Shown: positions 24,016-35,860, numbered from the stretch's first letter. The stretch: DNA of 64,000 nucleotides from Cryptomeria japonica (GCF_030272615.1 NC_081405.1:569155095-569219094); one strand, 5' to 3'. A program made the numbers and translations. Notes: a model not told the origin generated them from the letters alone.

Positions 24016-27000
24016 GGTTACATGTTCTTTTCAATATCTACAGCTTCTTGCGCCTTTTGTTCTATCGTAACCTCTTGTAACTGCTCTGGAGCATCTTCTT
24101 TCTATCCCACATAATTATCCTTCCATTCCTGAAAAACATCATCACTTGGCCAAGCAAAGCTAACAACCTTTTGTTTCATCTCTTCTAGTCTTTTCCAAGT
24201 GACTCTTAAATGCCCAATTTCTATTTCTATGAAACCGTAATGAGATTTCACCTTTTCAATTTCTTCAATTGTTTGGACAAATAAGGATGTGTCATCAATT
24301 TTAATAATTTGATTGATCCTTAGGCAAAAATTGTGGTCCACCTCTTTCAACCAGGTATTCTCTTCTTTCAACTGAATTGGACCAATAAAACCTCCTAGAA
24401 ACAATTCAAATTTATGAACCGAATATTCTTTTCTATAAAGATGGCTTTTCCTTTCACACCTACCCTTTCCTCTGAGAGAATATTCATCTCTTTTATAAAC
24501 TCACTGGTAGAACTTAGAGTGTCATTCTCCTCTGCATCTAGATGAGATGAACACATGAGTTCCAACTCCTTACCTCTAGGCGTCCACTTATTTAGGATTG
24601 GTTCCAAAGTGTCTTCATCTTCTCTGAATTTGATCATAACCTCCAGAATCTTTTTCATATTTAAGTATACAATGGAGGTTTTGACTGAGTCAACAAACTT
24701 CAAGATTGTAGCTTTCACCTTCTCCTCATATTTTTTGCATACAAGGCTTGTGCTTGTTTCAACCTTTCCAGCTCATGTTGGACATTTTCAAGTGATTGGG
24801 AACCAGAGGGTATAGGAGAAGGGGGGTATTCTATAATGGGACTAGTAGGAGGGGGTCTTGCTAGAGAGGAGGCTATCATAAGTGTAGAAGATTCACCTGG
24901 ATGGTATTGACCTACCAACTGACTCTGGAGTCTAGTAATGATGCTATCCTTGTTGGCTATTCCTTCTTTAGCCTCATTGTAGGCCTTTAAGATAGTCTCC
25001 AACTTCAATTGGAGATTAGCTCTTTCTTATGCCTCTCTCTCTACTATTGCCACATTAAACTTTGCAGTTTCAAAAACTATGCTTGCAACTTCTACTATTC
25101 CTATATCTTGGACTCTCTTAACAATCATGCCTCCTAAGAGGCTAGAATCTGATGCATTTTTGCTCCTTTTGTTCTCATCCTTTTTTAATGACCACATGAC
25201 AAGAGAAAAATTATCCTTGCTGAAGGTCACTCCTTCCATTGGCTTTGTTTCCTTCCTTACTGCATTAAGAATTGAAGCATCTACTATGTCCCATTAAGGG
25301 AGAATTAATATACCAGACTTTGCTACCATTTCTCTTCCTTTCTCAGGGGTGATTGTCTTAAACTCTTCCATCATTTCTTGCTTTATTTCTTCTTCCACCC
25401 GAGTTGCATCCCTGAGAGGTTGTTCACTCTTCCTCTTTTCATATCTAACCTTGAATTGTTCCATGTTCTGCTTCCATACAAATTGCATGAAAGCCCCTAC
25501 TGTAACAAAGTTACTGTCAGCCAAGAATTTTTCACTGGCTTGTTTAACAGTAAAGTCCAATTCTTGGCCCTTCAGCTCACCTTCAGTCAAATCCATTTCA
25601 GCATTAGGTGGCTCTTTAGGCATCCCCTCCTGGGTCTCCTCATAGGTATAGGAAATCTCACCGAGACTCCCTAACTATAATAATTATTCAGCCACCGCTT
25701 GTTCATCTCCAATGTGGATAGGGGACTAAGATAAAGAATATTGAGGTTCATAAGTTCCAACTTCCTTTCCCACTCTTTGCCTTTTAGGGGAATCCTGAAT
25801 GTCAATGACATCTTCAATTTTCCTTTTCCCTTTTGAAGTGGAAGGCTCACCTATCATTGGCATCATCACAGTGTACTTTAGCTTCTTATGCATTGCATAG
25901 TCACCAGGTGGGATAATCTTAGCAAAGGCAGGCTTAGCTAAGACCAGCTTAAACCTATCAAGATCATTTTGCATTATAGCCTCCCTTATTTCTTTTAAAT
26001 TCTACATTAGGTCTTCAAAATAGAGAATCAAGAATTTGATTTTCTCTTCAAAAGGGTTGAAGCTAGAAAGAGGATCATAGCAATTGTCAAATTGATGGAT
26101 AAAATCAAGTGCCTTCTTGTATGCAACCCCCTTCTCTTTCCTTAGTTCCTGCTCATCTAAGCTGAATTCATTCCTGATTAAATCTTTGGGGAACTGAAAT
26201 TGATGAGGCCTACCTCTACACACTGCCCTCTTTCTGAATATGCCATTGAAAAAGTCCTCCAAATCTGCACATCTTGAAACTGCAGTTGATAGCCTATATG
26301 GCTTAAAGAAATCTTCAAAATATTTCCATCCACCTTTAGTGATTACAAAATGGTGGGCCATGGTGATAGTCGGGAAGATAGTCCCTTTACCCCTATTGGT
26401 TAGCTTTGCCTCTTGCACTCCTCCAATTTGTCTCAATACTTTTGCAATCCCTATCTTTAATGGGACTTGATAGGGTAGTAAATAGGGGGTACCTCTAAAA
26501 CCATACACTCTAAAAATAGTAGAAACAGGGTACAAATACATGTCTCCCCAATTGTGAACAATCTTAATATCCTCTACAAACTCCTTAGGTCTGAGGAATT
26601 CCAAAAGAGACTTAGGAATTCTAGGGTTTTCTCTACATAAAAGGATTCTAATCTTATATGCAAAGCATCTATCAAACTTCAGAAAACTGGCATCTTCTCT
26701 ATCCCAGGATAAAAGAGTGCTCCAAAGTTGAACAAACATCTCTTCCTTATTTTTTACCTTGATCAAGTCCATTTCCTTTGCAAAGTAATCAACACCTTTG
26801 AACAAGAACATGTGCATTAACATGGAATACCATCCAAACGACCTATCCACCTTACCATTTTTTATTCCTATTAGCCCTTTATGAATTGCATCAGTAAGGT
26901 ATGGGGCATAATCAAATGTTATTGCTAAGGAGGGGTTTAGAATTTGTGCAATCATTAACATGTAATGGGTTGGCATTTTCTTTTCAACATCCTCTCCAAA

Positions 27001-27556
27001 GATCTAACATAGTGCCCATTACATACCCTTAGCTCTCAAAGTAAATAAATTGAGGGAGAATGGTTCCATTGTGCTAGGGCCTACAACTATTAACCCCCCT
27101 ATCTTAACAAAGAACTCTTTCAATGGGTCACTCCTAAGATGATCCCTCTGTGCATTATAGACTTGAGCTAATGCTTTGAAATCAATAGGCTCAAGATAAT
27201 TTGAAGCTTTACTAAGCTTGAAAACATTTCTAAACTCATCATCTTTGATTTCAACTAGGGCTGATCCCTTTACACTCCTAATGCATCTTGCCACAGGGTC
27301 ATAATTCTGTGCAATTAGGGTCAACAGATCTACATCCATGAATACACCAGGGACCACAAGTTCTCCTACATCCAGTTCCCATATGCTATTTAAAGGAGTT
27401 GGGGAGTGTCTCTGCCCAAAAACAAGGATTCTTTGGTACTAACTCTTTGGCCTTAGCCCCAACATTGGTGGACATGGTCAACTGTTCTAAAAAATCATCA
27501 CAGATATTCATGTCTTGATAATTCACTTTTCTGGTCAACTCTTTTCTTGGTGCCAT
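24016..27556 (-). pseudogene. X-1 long frame, protein of unknown function
   Basis: The start is ATG 27556 (MAPRKELTRKVNYQDMN). After a frameshift near 27380 one frame runs to about 24715, with two later shifts. Stops lie near 27018, 26999, 26001, 25725, 25293 and 25026. The best part is 26002-26976 (324 codons open), with NPSLAITFDYAPYL, FGWYSMLMHMFLFKGVDYF, FRVYGFRGTPYLLPYQVPLK and GGWKYFEDFFKPYRLS. A basic segment KGKRKIED...SPKRQRVGKE (about 25760-25830) resembles a bipartite nuclear signal. The C-terminal third is coiled-coil-like. The layout (globular N-terminus, basic patch, coiled coil) parallels ORF2 of NA-1 and NA-2, although I cannot align them confidently. It is a family I associate with repeat-derived proteins of conifers. 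No enzymatic motif is seen. Confidence 0.7.
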
Positions 27557-28004
27557 TCAGACTAAACAACTATACCACTTGAAACTAGCATAGACCTCTA
27601 ATGAAATAATTCACACAACAATGATTGGAAACAAACCAGGAATATCAAGAAAAGCATAAAAAACCTAATTATCTGCCTGAAAAGAATCGCTCTGCACCAA
27701 TTGCTCTGCAATAGAATTTGATGAAACAATACTAACAATCAAGTTGATGCGGGCTCTAAAGGAAAAGTTGGCATTGAATTCTTAGAAATTAAGTCCACAT
27801 GCTTAGGCTATCTTTTCAGAATTGAATTCACCAAATCGAATTCAAAACTAGCTCCAAAAGGTCATAACTCCTCTGAGTCTTTCCTCTATTTCGGTCTTTC
27901 CCTATTTCGTAGTGCATAAAACTTTGGCACATTTCTTTCACGAAAACAACGCTGGTCGTTCGATTACAAGAACTTACACCACCTTTACCTCCATCTGATC
28001 TCTC
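27557..28004 (-). other. X-1 leader upstream of the long frame
   Basis: No gene is seen here. The far part (about 27890-28004) carries the first units of the degenerate array that continues at 34564, for example TTTCACGAAAACAACGCTGG. NA-2 splits the array at 28004. The small ORF at 27828-28034 crosses into the LTR of NA-2 and is not real. Confidence 0.5.
28000..28004. other. Target-site duplication of NA-2, left copy (CTCTC)
   Basis: CTCTC precedes the left LTR and recurs exactly at 34559-34563. Confidence 0.88.
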
Positions 28005-28813
28005 TGTTGGCATATGGACAATCCAATTAGACATTGAAAGTGATTGAAGGTTTTGTCATTGATGGCAACCTTGCAATCCTATGGCACCAACAAGACATCA
28101 TACTGGCAAAGCATTACACAGGCAAGATAGTGCACCAGCATCAACAAGATCATTCTACACTGGCACCGACACCGGCACAGAAGAAAAGATGTATGCCGGC
28201 ACAGAGGCCGACAGGACTTTTGATATGTAATATTTTGTTTATTATTGTAAGCTGACTTGGCAAATTGTAAAATGACTCTTGTATATAAAGGAGATCATTG
28301 TAGACATTTAGAGAGGGAATGTAGTGACCAAAAAGAAAATTATTAGACAAACCTAATGAGCGAATTATAGGTCAAGGGTATATGTAAAGAATAGAGTTAG
28401 AACCGGTACTGAATCTAGCATTAGAGATGCTTTTATAAAGTAGTACAAGTCATTGGATTAGTATAATCCTCATTGTAAGTCAGTGTGACTTCTCATTGAG
28501 CAGTGAGCTCTAGGCAGTTGGCCCTCCTGCATGTGCATGCCCCTATTGTAAGTAATATTCTCTTATTGGCCAGTGAGTGAATATTGTGAGTCACAAATCC
28601 CACTGAGGTTTTTCCCACACCGGGTTTTCTCGTTAAACATCTTGTGTTATGGTGATCTTTTCATGTGGATGTTTCTGATTCTATTTATTGCATTAATTCT
28701 TGCATACCAGTATACTGCTATTTTATGTTCTGCATGTTTTAACTTAAGAAATTCTTATCACCAGTTAGATACTGATTCACCCCCCCCTCTCAGTATCTGT
28801 GGGAATCCTAACA
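28005..28813 (+). repeat. NA-2 5' LTR
   Basis: It is 809 bp with TGTTGGCATATGG...TCCTAACA ends, a TATA box TATATAAAGG at 28282-28291 and an eight-C tract near the inner end. It has one copy of the U3 unit that is duplicated in NA-1. It differs from its 3' LTR at scattered sites, for example ACAATCCAATTAG against ACACTCCAATGAG. Confidence 0.93.
28282..28291 (+). promoter_or_regulatory. TATA box of NA-2 5' LTR
   Basis: TATATAAAGG follows GACTCTTG at the position conserved in all NA LTRs. It is the probable core promoter of NA-2. Confidence 0.6.
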
Positions 28814-28815
28814 AT

Positions 28816-28827
28816 TGGTATCAGAGC
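28816..28827 (+). promoter_or_regulatory. NA-2 primer-binding site
   Basis: TGGTATCAGAGC, two bases after the LTR, is identical to NA-1 and Copia-A. Confidence 0.9.
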
Positions 28828-28884
28828 TTGGTCCTCTATTTTCATAAGCCTAATAGCTTGAGGAAGATCTTGACACCGGTAAAT

Positions 28885-30042
28885 ATGGAAAATCTGATGA
28901 AGCAACTTGAAGGAGCTCTTACTGACTATGATACAAAGAAGTTGAAAAATATCAAATTAGAAGATGATTTAGGAGTAGCTCAAGATATCATTCAGGCACT
29001 TCAAGAAAATCTTACTGTTACAAGAAATAAGAGAAGAGAACTTTGTGAAAATTTGCAAAATGAGAATGATGAAAAGGAATCTCTTAATGATATGATAAGC
29101 AAGCTGAAATAAGAGATCATGACAACAAAAAATGAAATGCAGGATATGACTATGAGATTTTGCAAAGAGATTGAGGATAGGAAGAAGAATGAAGAAGAAT
29201 TGACTAGAAGACTAAGTGATGCAGCAAATGAGAACACAAGACTTAGCTATGAAAATGACATGTTGAAGATATATCTAATGCATACTCAGAATGACTCAAA
29301 TGAACTAATGAGAGAAAAAGAAATCTTGGAAAGAGAACTGGAAACTGCAAATCAAAACAAAGAAAAATTCAAGAAAAGCTCAGAGGAACTTGGTACCTTG
29401 CTGAAGAATCAAAAACCTAAAGGTGACACTTCTAGAATTGGCTTTGAAGTTGGTGAAAGTTTCGATATTGCAAATACTAAGGATCACAACAAATTGGTAA
29501 GACCACCTAATGCTTATAAATTCAATGGAAAATGCTTTAACTATAATAAGTATGGTCATAGGGAAAATGAATGTAGATCTAGGAATTATCAAAATATCAA
29601 CACACCCACCGGTCAATGTTCCAAATGCAACAAAGTTGGTCATAACTCTGAAAACTACAGAATGAATGTGAGATGTTATGTTTGTGGAAGATTTGGACAT
29701 TTATCTAATCAATGCAAAACACAAACCGGCATAGGTTATGGGAAAGCTATTCAGAAAAATAATGTAACTTGTTATGCATGTAACAAGACTAGGCATATTG
29801 CTAAATTTTGTAGAAGTAAAGGTACACTGGTAGACAACAAAGGTGCTATCTTGAAAGGAAAAGAAAAGGTTGAAGAGGTTAAGAAAGAATTCTCAAAGAA
29901 ATGGATTAGAAAAGCTGATCTAAACATTGGGAATACTCGTCCATCGATAGAACCAACAAATGCTTCACCAGCAGGACAGAGTGATGCTTCACCGGTAGGA
30001 CAAAGCAGTGCTCCACCGATAGGAAGTTCTTCATCTAATTGA
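28885..30042 (+). pseudogene. NA-2 ORF1: coiled-coil and CCHC gag-like protein
   Basis: ATG 28885 to TGA 30040-30042 is 386 codons in one frame with a single stop (TAA 29110-29112, which is Gln CAA in NA-1). A coiled coil occupies about residues 1-185. Four knuckle modules follow: CFNYNKYGHRENEC (second Cys replaced by Tyr), CSKCNKVGHNSENY (last Cys replaced by Tyr), CYVCGRFGHLSNQC (intact) and CYACNKTRHIAKFC (Gly replaced by Arg before His). So three of four are damaged. The Pro-Gly-Gln repeat tail is conserved. An RNA-binding structural role is inferred from the CCHC and coiled coil. Confidence 0.87.
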
Positions 30043-30344
30043 AGAAAATTTCCTTGAGGGTTTGGCAATCTAATGACACATGTGCTATTATTCCCTCGGT
30101 TAGAGATAAGAAGTGGAAAATCACTTATTACCGGCAAACAATGTTAAGTGAATACTTAACCGGCATGCAATTAATGTGGTAGATAGCGAAAAAGACTTTA
30201 TAAAATAAGGTTTTGGCTCCATTTCATTTCACCATGATTTCAAACTTTCAGAGAAGTGTGAAGATTCCGAGCTAAGGCATTTCGAGCAAGAAGCAAGCAC
30301 ACTCCAAGAAATCATCCATCCAAGATAGAAAAAGGTATTTAATC
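30043..30344 (+). other. NA-2 ORF1-ORF2 spacer
   Basis: This 302-bp non-coding stretch aligns with 16338-16643 of NA-1, including the TTATAAAATAAGGTTT block ahead of ORF2. No ORF is seen. Confidence 0.5.
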
Positions 30345-33300
30345 ATGGCATCCACCTCTGCAATTGAATACATAGTGAACCCTATCATTGTGGAAGTAAT
30401 TAAAAGACCTAGGCCCATATTTCAGTTAGTCCCTGAAAAAGAAAAGAAGGATGAAACCTTAGGTGCATTTTCTCAAATCCCTAAAGGTGTTGTATATGCT
30501 GAAGACCCTAGAATGTACATCCACTGCAACATTGAAGAGTTACGAGATGAGGAAATCAAAACCGTGTATAAAACCGAGATATGTGATGATACCGCTAATG
30601 TTAAAACTGAACACAAGGTTATTGAAACCCTAGGATTCACAGAAATCCTTAGCATTCTTGAATTTTCTAAGGATGTGATTAGGATACTGTTAAGCAGAGT
30701 TCATGGAGAATTTTTTTGGTTAGATGCAATTCATAAGATCACCAAGGAAGTGGTAAAAGCTGTCACAGGGTTACCGGCCACCGGTAAAAGACCAGACAAA
30801 AAAAAATGGTTTCAAATGATTTAGTCATAGACCTAACAGGTGCAACATTTGATAAGAGATCTCTAAGGGTTAACGATGTAAAGGATACAAATGTGAGATT
30901 CATAAGCATGATATTAGGTTACAAAGCCACTCATGCCAATAGACTTAACTCAGTTTCAATTTTATTATTAAGAGTGCTTATGATATGGTGATAGACAATG
31001 CAAAAATTGACATCTATGAATGGTTAAAGGATGAACTAATAGACAACCTTGGAAAGATAAAGAAGGATAAGAAAGGAACTTTCAGATTTGGAAATCTGTT
31101 AGTATGCCTAATGCTTCATCTAACAAAACAGGTTCCCGATATAGGATATAAAGAACTAGGATATGACATACCGGTGGGAAAGCAATTGACATAACTGTTC
31201 AATAACATGGGTGAAAATAAGGAGAACAATATTAATGACTTATTTCAAGCATTAAAGACCAAAATGAAGAAAAGAATAAGGTTATCTTAGAAAATAGTAG
31301 ACAAATACAAAGATGATATATACTTGTCATTAAGAAAGATGAAATCTAGATGGAAGCAGTCATCCCAAGAACAATTTGGGTAACTGAGATTGGCTATGAA
31401 ATAGATGACCACATAGTTGAAACATATGCTAAAGCACTTCTGGAAACCCCCAATGAACCTAAAGAAGAAGTATTTGGTAGTGCTGGGACTATAGAAAGCC
31501 AAATACGGTCCAAGAAAAGAGTGAAGAAGGTAGAGGCATTTGTGAGGAAAGGATCCAGATAGAAAAGGCCATTAAGGAAGATGTATTAAAGAAAACTGGC
31601 ATAATAGAAGATGAGTTGGTAGCCCCACAACCTAAAGCTCATCTATCATCAGTAGGTGTTTCTTCGGAAGGTGACATGCCAGCAACCTTTAAAAGAGTTG
31701 TTAGGAAAAGAGATCCCTCACCGACAACCACTCCTTCACCTAGAAGGACAAGGCAGAAGCAACAAGCTGTGAGATCTCCGGTCAGAAAGGTCACACCTAA
31801 AAAGAAGCTAACTCCTAAGAAAAAGAAAAAGACAAAAACTGACTTGGCACCTCTAGACATTTTGCTAAATGAGATCACAGAGGAAGGAAAATTGAAAAAC
31901 ATAGGAAAAATTTATGGCACTCTATCTGCTGATGAGAAAGCGCAAGTTGAGGAGAGTGTAATACTTCATATGGACATGTTCAAAAAGTTTTTGATGGAAG
32001 TAATCAATGAAATTCCTGATGATTTATACAAAAGACTTGAGGCTAGAAGGCAAGGAGTGATTGAATTAGACAAGAAAATAAAAATAGAAAAACTACTTGC
32101 TGTACATCCGGTAAACTCTCCAAAGGAAATTGATGATTTGATTGCTCAGGTAAGAAGAGTTACAGAAGTTATAGAGGAAACATAAGATGGTTGGGACATA
32201 TTCCTGGTTGAAAAGGAAAAACAAGAAGAATATAGGAATCCAAAGCCTACAAAGGTATATCAGAAGGATAAGGACAAAGGGAAAGGCAAAGTTGGTGGAC
32301 CTCTAATCATAAAGGTTAAAGACAACCTACCTCCACCTGTAAAAATTACAACCCCTAAAAACCAACCAGCAGTAGAAAGCATGGATGTAGAGGATAGCAA
32401 TCCAAATCCTGAAGTCCTATACACTGTAAATGTTGATACCCAAAAGATCAACATAACAGTTGATAAAGATACAACTGAAAAGTCAGATATGGCTAAAGAG
32501 CCTCTGGTAACAGGAGATACAGAGAAACCAGCAGAGGATACAGGGAAAAAGGTGGAATCTGAGGCACAAATAGAGAAACCAATAGAGCTAAAAGCTCTGG
32601 AACAAGCTCACAAGGAAACAATGCCACCGGTAAGCAATGAAGTAGGAAAACTAGTGCCGAAAGAAATGCAAACACAAACTGACCTACCAGAGGTCAATAC
32701 AAGCATGTTTATTTCCACCAGCACTTAGATTCTTGGATCATCATCAACATTCAAGTCATCTAATGTGACTAAGGTATTACTTGAATCCATTAAGAAAATA
32801 ACTAATTGTAGTTCACAGGCTTATAAAGCAATAGATGATTCAATACCAATTTTGAAGATAATTGCTCCTGATTGTAATATAGATAATAAAGATTCTTTAG
32901 GATAGTTGGATACATTATGTAAATACATTTTTGGAAATATTGAGAAAATAAAGGAAGAATCAGTAAAGGACATGGTAGAGAAGGAGAAACATAAATTCTT
33001 TCTTGAAGAAATAAAGAAGTTTAACAGAGACTTTGACACACTTCTAATGGAACTATGTAGTTTGTTGAAAGAGTATAAAAATCTGTATAAAGACACATGC
33101 AAAACCAACTTCTTGACTGTAGATATTGACAAGAAAATAAGCAAGACATAGGATGAGATAAATAAGCTTGCAAACAATTTTGTCAACTCACCAGATTCAC
33201 TATCTATTTTTGAAGATAAGTTAGCAAATTTTGAGGAAGAATTGCTTAAACAGGAAAGAGAGAAAGAGAGAATAATAAACAAGGCAAAACACTTGAGATC

Positions 33301-33520
33301 TAAATTGAGTCCAAGATTGGACTATCTAGCATCTCTGTGGAAGGAAATCTCAGAGGCATTAGCATAGGGAAGTAAAACACTAGCAGAGCAATTGCAGCAT
33401 CTCACCGGTACTGTGAAGAGGACTGAAACAACAATAAAAGATAGCAAAAAGTTTATGGATAGTATAAACTTAATTTTGGGTGATCTTTTTAAGATAATAA
33501 CTACCCAACTACAGGGTTGA
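30345..33520 (+). pseudogene. NA-2 ORF2: large protein of unknown function
   Basis: The start ATG 30345 (MASTSAIEYIVNP) is retained. The frame is shifted near 30805 (at a nine-A run), 30965, 31190-31345 and 31560, and ends at TGA 33518-33520. Conserved blocks shared with NA-1 are EDPRMYIHCNIEEL, GEFFWLDAIHKITKE, VTGLPATGKRPD, FISMILGYKATHANRLNSV, FRFGNLLVCLMLHLTK, the lysine patch KKKLTPKKKKK and the C-terminal coiled coil (about 32900-33350). Stops at 31288, 32726 and 33149 correspond to Gln codons in NA-1. A TAG at 33365-33367 is shared with NA-1 (19719-19721), and similarity continues past it. The function is unknown; no enzyme motif is seen. Confidence 0.75.
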
Positions 33521-33751
33521 GGATATGGACAGATGTAACTACAAACTCTACTAACATCTTGACAATCGTTGTCATTGATGCCAAAGGGGGAGTAGTAGGA
33601 TGAGAAAGTTCAAAGAAAGGAATCATATGCTTAGGGGGAGCCCTTCATATTTTTGGTAAACATTTTTTGGTAACATTTTTTTTGGACTACACATTTTGGA
33701 CACTTTTTGAAACTTCTCATGAGTGTTGCCATCAATGCCAAAGGGGGAGAT
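33521..33751 (+). promoter_or_regulatory. NA-2 3' region with polypurine tracts
   Basis: The tracts are AAAGGGGGAG at 33583-33592, TTAGGGGGAG at 33631-33640 and AAAGGGGGAGAT at 33740-33751 against the LTR. The inverted repeat GTTGCCATCAATG (33725-33737) pairs with CATTGATGGCAAC (33804-33816), exactly as in NA-1. Confidence 0.8.
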
Positions 33752-34558
33752 TGTTGGCATATGGACACTCCAATGAGACATTGTATGTGATTGAAGGTTT
33801 TGTCATTGATGGCAACCTTGCAATCCTATGGCACCAGCAAGACATCACACCAGCAAACCATTACACAGGAAAGATAGTGCATCGACATCAACAAGATCAC
33901 TCTACACCGGCACCGACACCGGCACAGAAGAAAAGATGTATATCGGCACAGAGGCCAACAAGACTTTTGATATGTAATATTTTGTTTATTATTGTAAGCC
34001 GACTTGGAAAATTGTAAAATGACTCTTGTATATAAAGGAGATCATTGTAGACATTTAGAGAGGGAATGTAGTGACCAAAAAGAAAATTATTAGGCAGACC
34101 TAATGAGCGAATTATAGGTCAAGGGTATATGTAAAGAATAGAGTTAGAACCGGTACTGAATCTGGCATTGGAGATGCTATTGTAAAGTAGTACAAGTCAT
34201 TGGATTAGTATAATCCTCATTGTAAGTTAGTGTGACTTCTCATTGAGTAGTGAGCTCTAGGCAGTTGGCCCTCCTGCATGTGCAGGCCCCTATTGTAAGT
34301 AATATTCTCTTATTGGCCAGTGAGTGAATATTGTGGGTCACAAATCCCACTGAGGTTTTTCCCACACTAGGTTTCCTCATTAAACATCATGTTATGGTGT
34401 TCTTTTCATGTGGTTTTTTCTGATTCTGTTTATTGCATTAATTCTTGCATACCGGTATATTGCTATTTTATGTTCTGCATGTTTTAACTTAAGAAATTCT
34501 TATCACTGGTTAGATACTGATTCACCCCCCCCTCTCAGTATCTGTGGGAATCCTAACA
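33752..34558 (+). repeat. NA-2 3' LTR
   Basis: It is 807 bp with TGTTGGCATATGG...TCCTAACA ends, a TATA box TATATAAAGG at 34029-34038 and the eight-C tract near the end. Confidence 0.93.
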
Positions 34559-34563
34559 CTCTC
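34559..34563. other. Target-site duplication of NA-2, right copy (CTCTC)
   Basis: This is an exact match to 28000-28004. The X-1 repeat array resumes after it. Confidence 0.88.
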
Positions 34564-35860
34564 TTTATTAATGTTGGGCCCCACTTTCTTTTTGTTACTT
34601 CGTGGGCTTTAACACTCATGTACTTTTTCTTCGCGAAGCCACACCAACCATTAGATCAAGTTTTAATCACCCGGTCTTTAACTCTAACCAGGATTGTCAA
34701 TCTCACTAACTAACCGCACCTCATCTTGATGGCTAGTAGTTTTTGCCATTTTGTAGAGATTAAGTTGCAGATATCTTCAGGCCATGAAACAATGAGAAGC
34801 ATTGGATCAAGCACAAGGTGAATGCCTTTTAACAATCATTAAACCTTTCAAGTGGGTCCATTATTTTTGGAGACCACTTACTTTACCTAGTCAGTGGTTA
34901 ACAAATGTCACGTGGCAATCATCCATTAGCTTAGAAAGCTCCTTTGGGTTCCATTCTGAACTCACCATTCATTTTGCCTCACTATTCTCCACATAATTGT
35001 CGGTTACACCTAGGCGGGCCCTCAACTACCCTCAAGAGCCACGTGGCACTCATCCATTACTATTAAACTCTTATGAAATGCACCAAATGTCATGCCACAT
35101 CATGCTTTCATGTGGTCTCCACCTCATTTCACTACTTCACGAAAACTAATTTCCATTTAGTTTACGGCCACGAAACCACAATAATTGTTGGATCAAAATA
35201 GACTTGATTGGCTCTTAACTTCATGCCCTGCCTGTCCTTTGGGCCCACCGGCCCTTTTCGCCACTTTGTAAAGACTAACTTACTAGCATCTTATCTTTGC
35301 GAATCCATGCTGGCTGTTAGATCTCAGGAAACTTGCTTGTCATTTATTCTTTCTATGACCACCTTGCACGGGCCCGCTGCAGATTGCTAATTGTGCGCCC
35401 CGTCACTACTCTGTCATCGCCAACTGGACCTACCACCTTTACTGCCACCTTTAGAGGGACCCACCACCTTTTCGCTACTTCACAAAAGGTAGAACATGTG
35501 CATCTCCCAGCCGCAAATCAATGCAAGCCATTGATCCTTTTCCAATCCGATCACTCTTTAACCAAGGAAGACCACTTGTCTCTGGGACCTGCCATGTGTT
35601 TTCATTGTTTCACAGAACATATACCATGTGCATCTTGAGTTAATGAATCAACGTGAGCCATTGGATCACAATCAAGATGCAATTCTTTTATCCGATGGTC
35701 TATCCATCTGGTCAGGCCCACCAATGCCTTTCGCTATTTTGTGATGATTAAAATACTAGCACCTTCGCCTAAAGAAACAACGCCAATCGCACGATCAACC
35801 AAAAGTTGCACAACGCTTACAGGGGCCGACAAACATTAGAACAAGATGTAGGAAAGGTGC
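34564..35860 (-). repeat. X-1 degenerate repeat array (about 90-215 bp irregular units)
   Basis: At least seven divergent units are seen. The first half of each resembles GGGCCCACC...CCTTTTCGCTACTTTGTAAAG (for example 35239, 35457, 35586 and 35714). The second half has a Gln/Asn-codon-like CGAAACCAACGC...CCATTGGATC block (34624, 34790, 35150, 35290, 35505, 35640 and 35770). The region is richer in GC than its surroundings and has CACGTGGCA motifs. No conserved protein is seen; the plus-strand ORFs here are chance. The array also occurs, inverted, in X-2. Confidence 0.6.

Larger units (their letters stand above)
28005..34558 (+). mobile_element. NA-2: second copy of the non-autonomous two-ORF element
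   Basis: It is 6554 bp, with LTRs of 809 and 807 bp and a perfect 5-bp duplication. The layout is the same as NA-1, with clear similarity over the whole internal region. It preserves the ORF2 start and a fourth zinc-knuckle module that NA-1 lacks, but ORF2 carries several frameshifts. It is inserted in the repeat array of X-1. Confidence 0.93.

Noticed and set aside
27680-27700. Primer-binding site for X-1 (minus ATTGGTGCAGAGCG)
   Set aside because: It resembles the copia site but lacks an LTR end beside it and differs at several positions.
34642-34700. Host gene or promoter in the GC-richer stretch after NA-2
   Set aside because: The higher GC and CACGTG-like motifs belong to the repeated units of X-1 and are repeated several times; no exon-like frame exists.
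35333-35638. 101-codon plus-strand ORF
   Set aside because: It lies within the X-1 repeat array, opposite to the element coding strand, with no motif.
34564-35860. CRISPR-like or satellite array
   Set aside because: Repeat units are too irregular in length and too diverged, with no constant repeat and unique spacers. It is better seen as a decayed repeat belonging to X-1.
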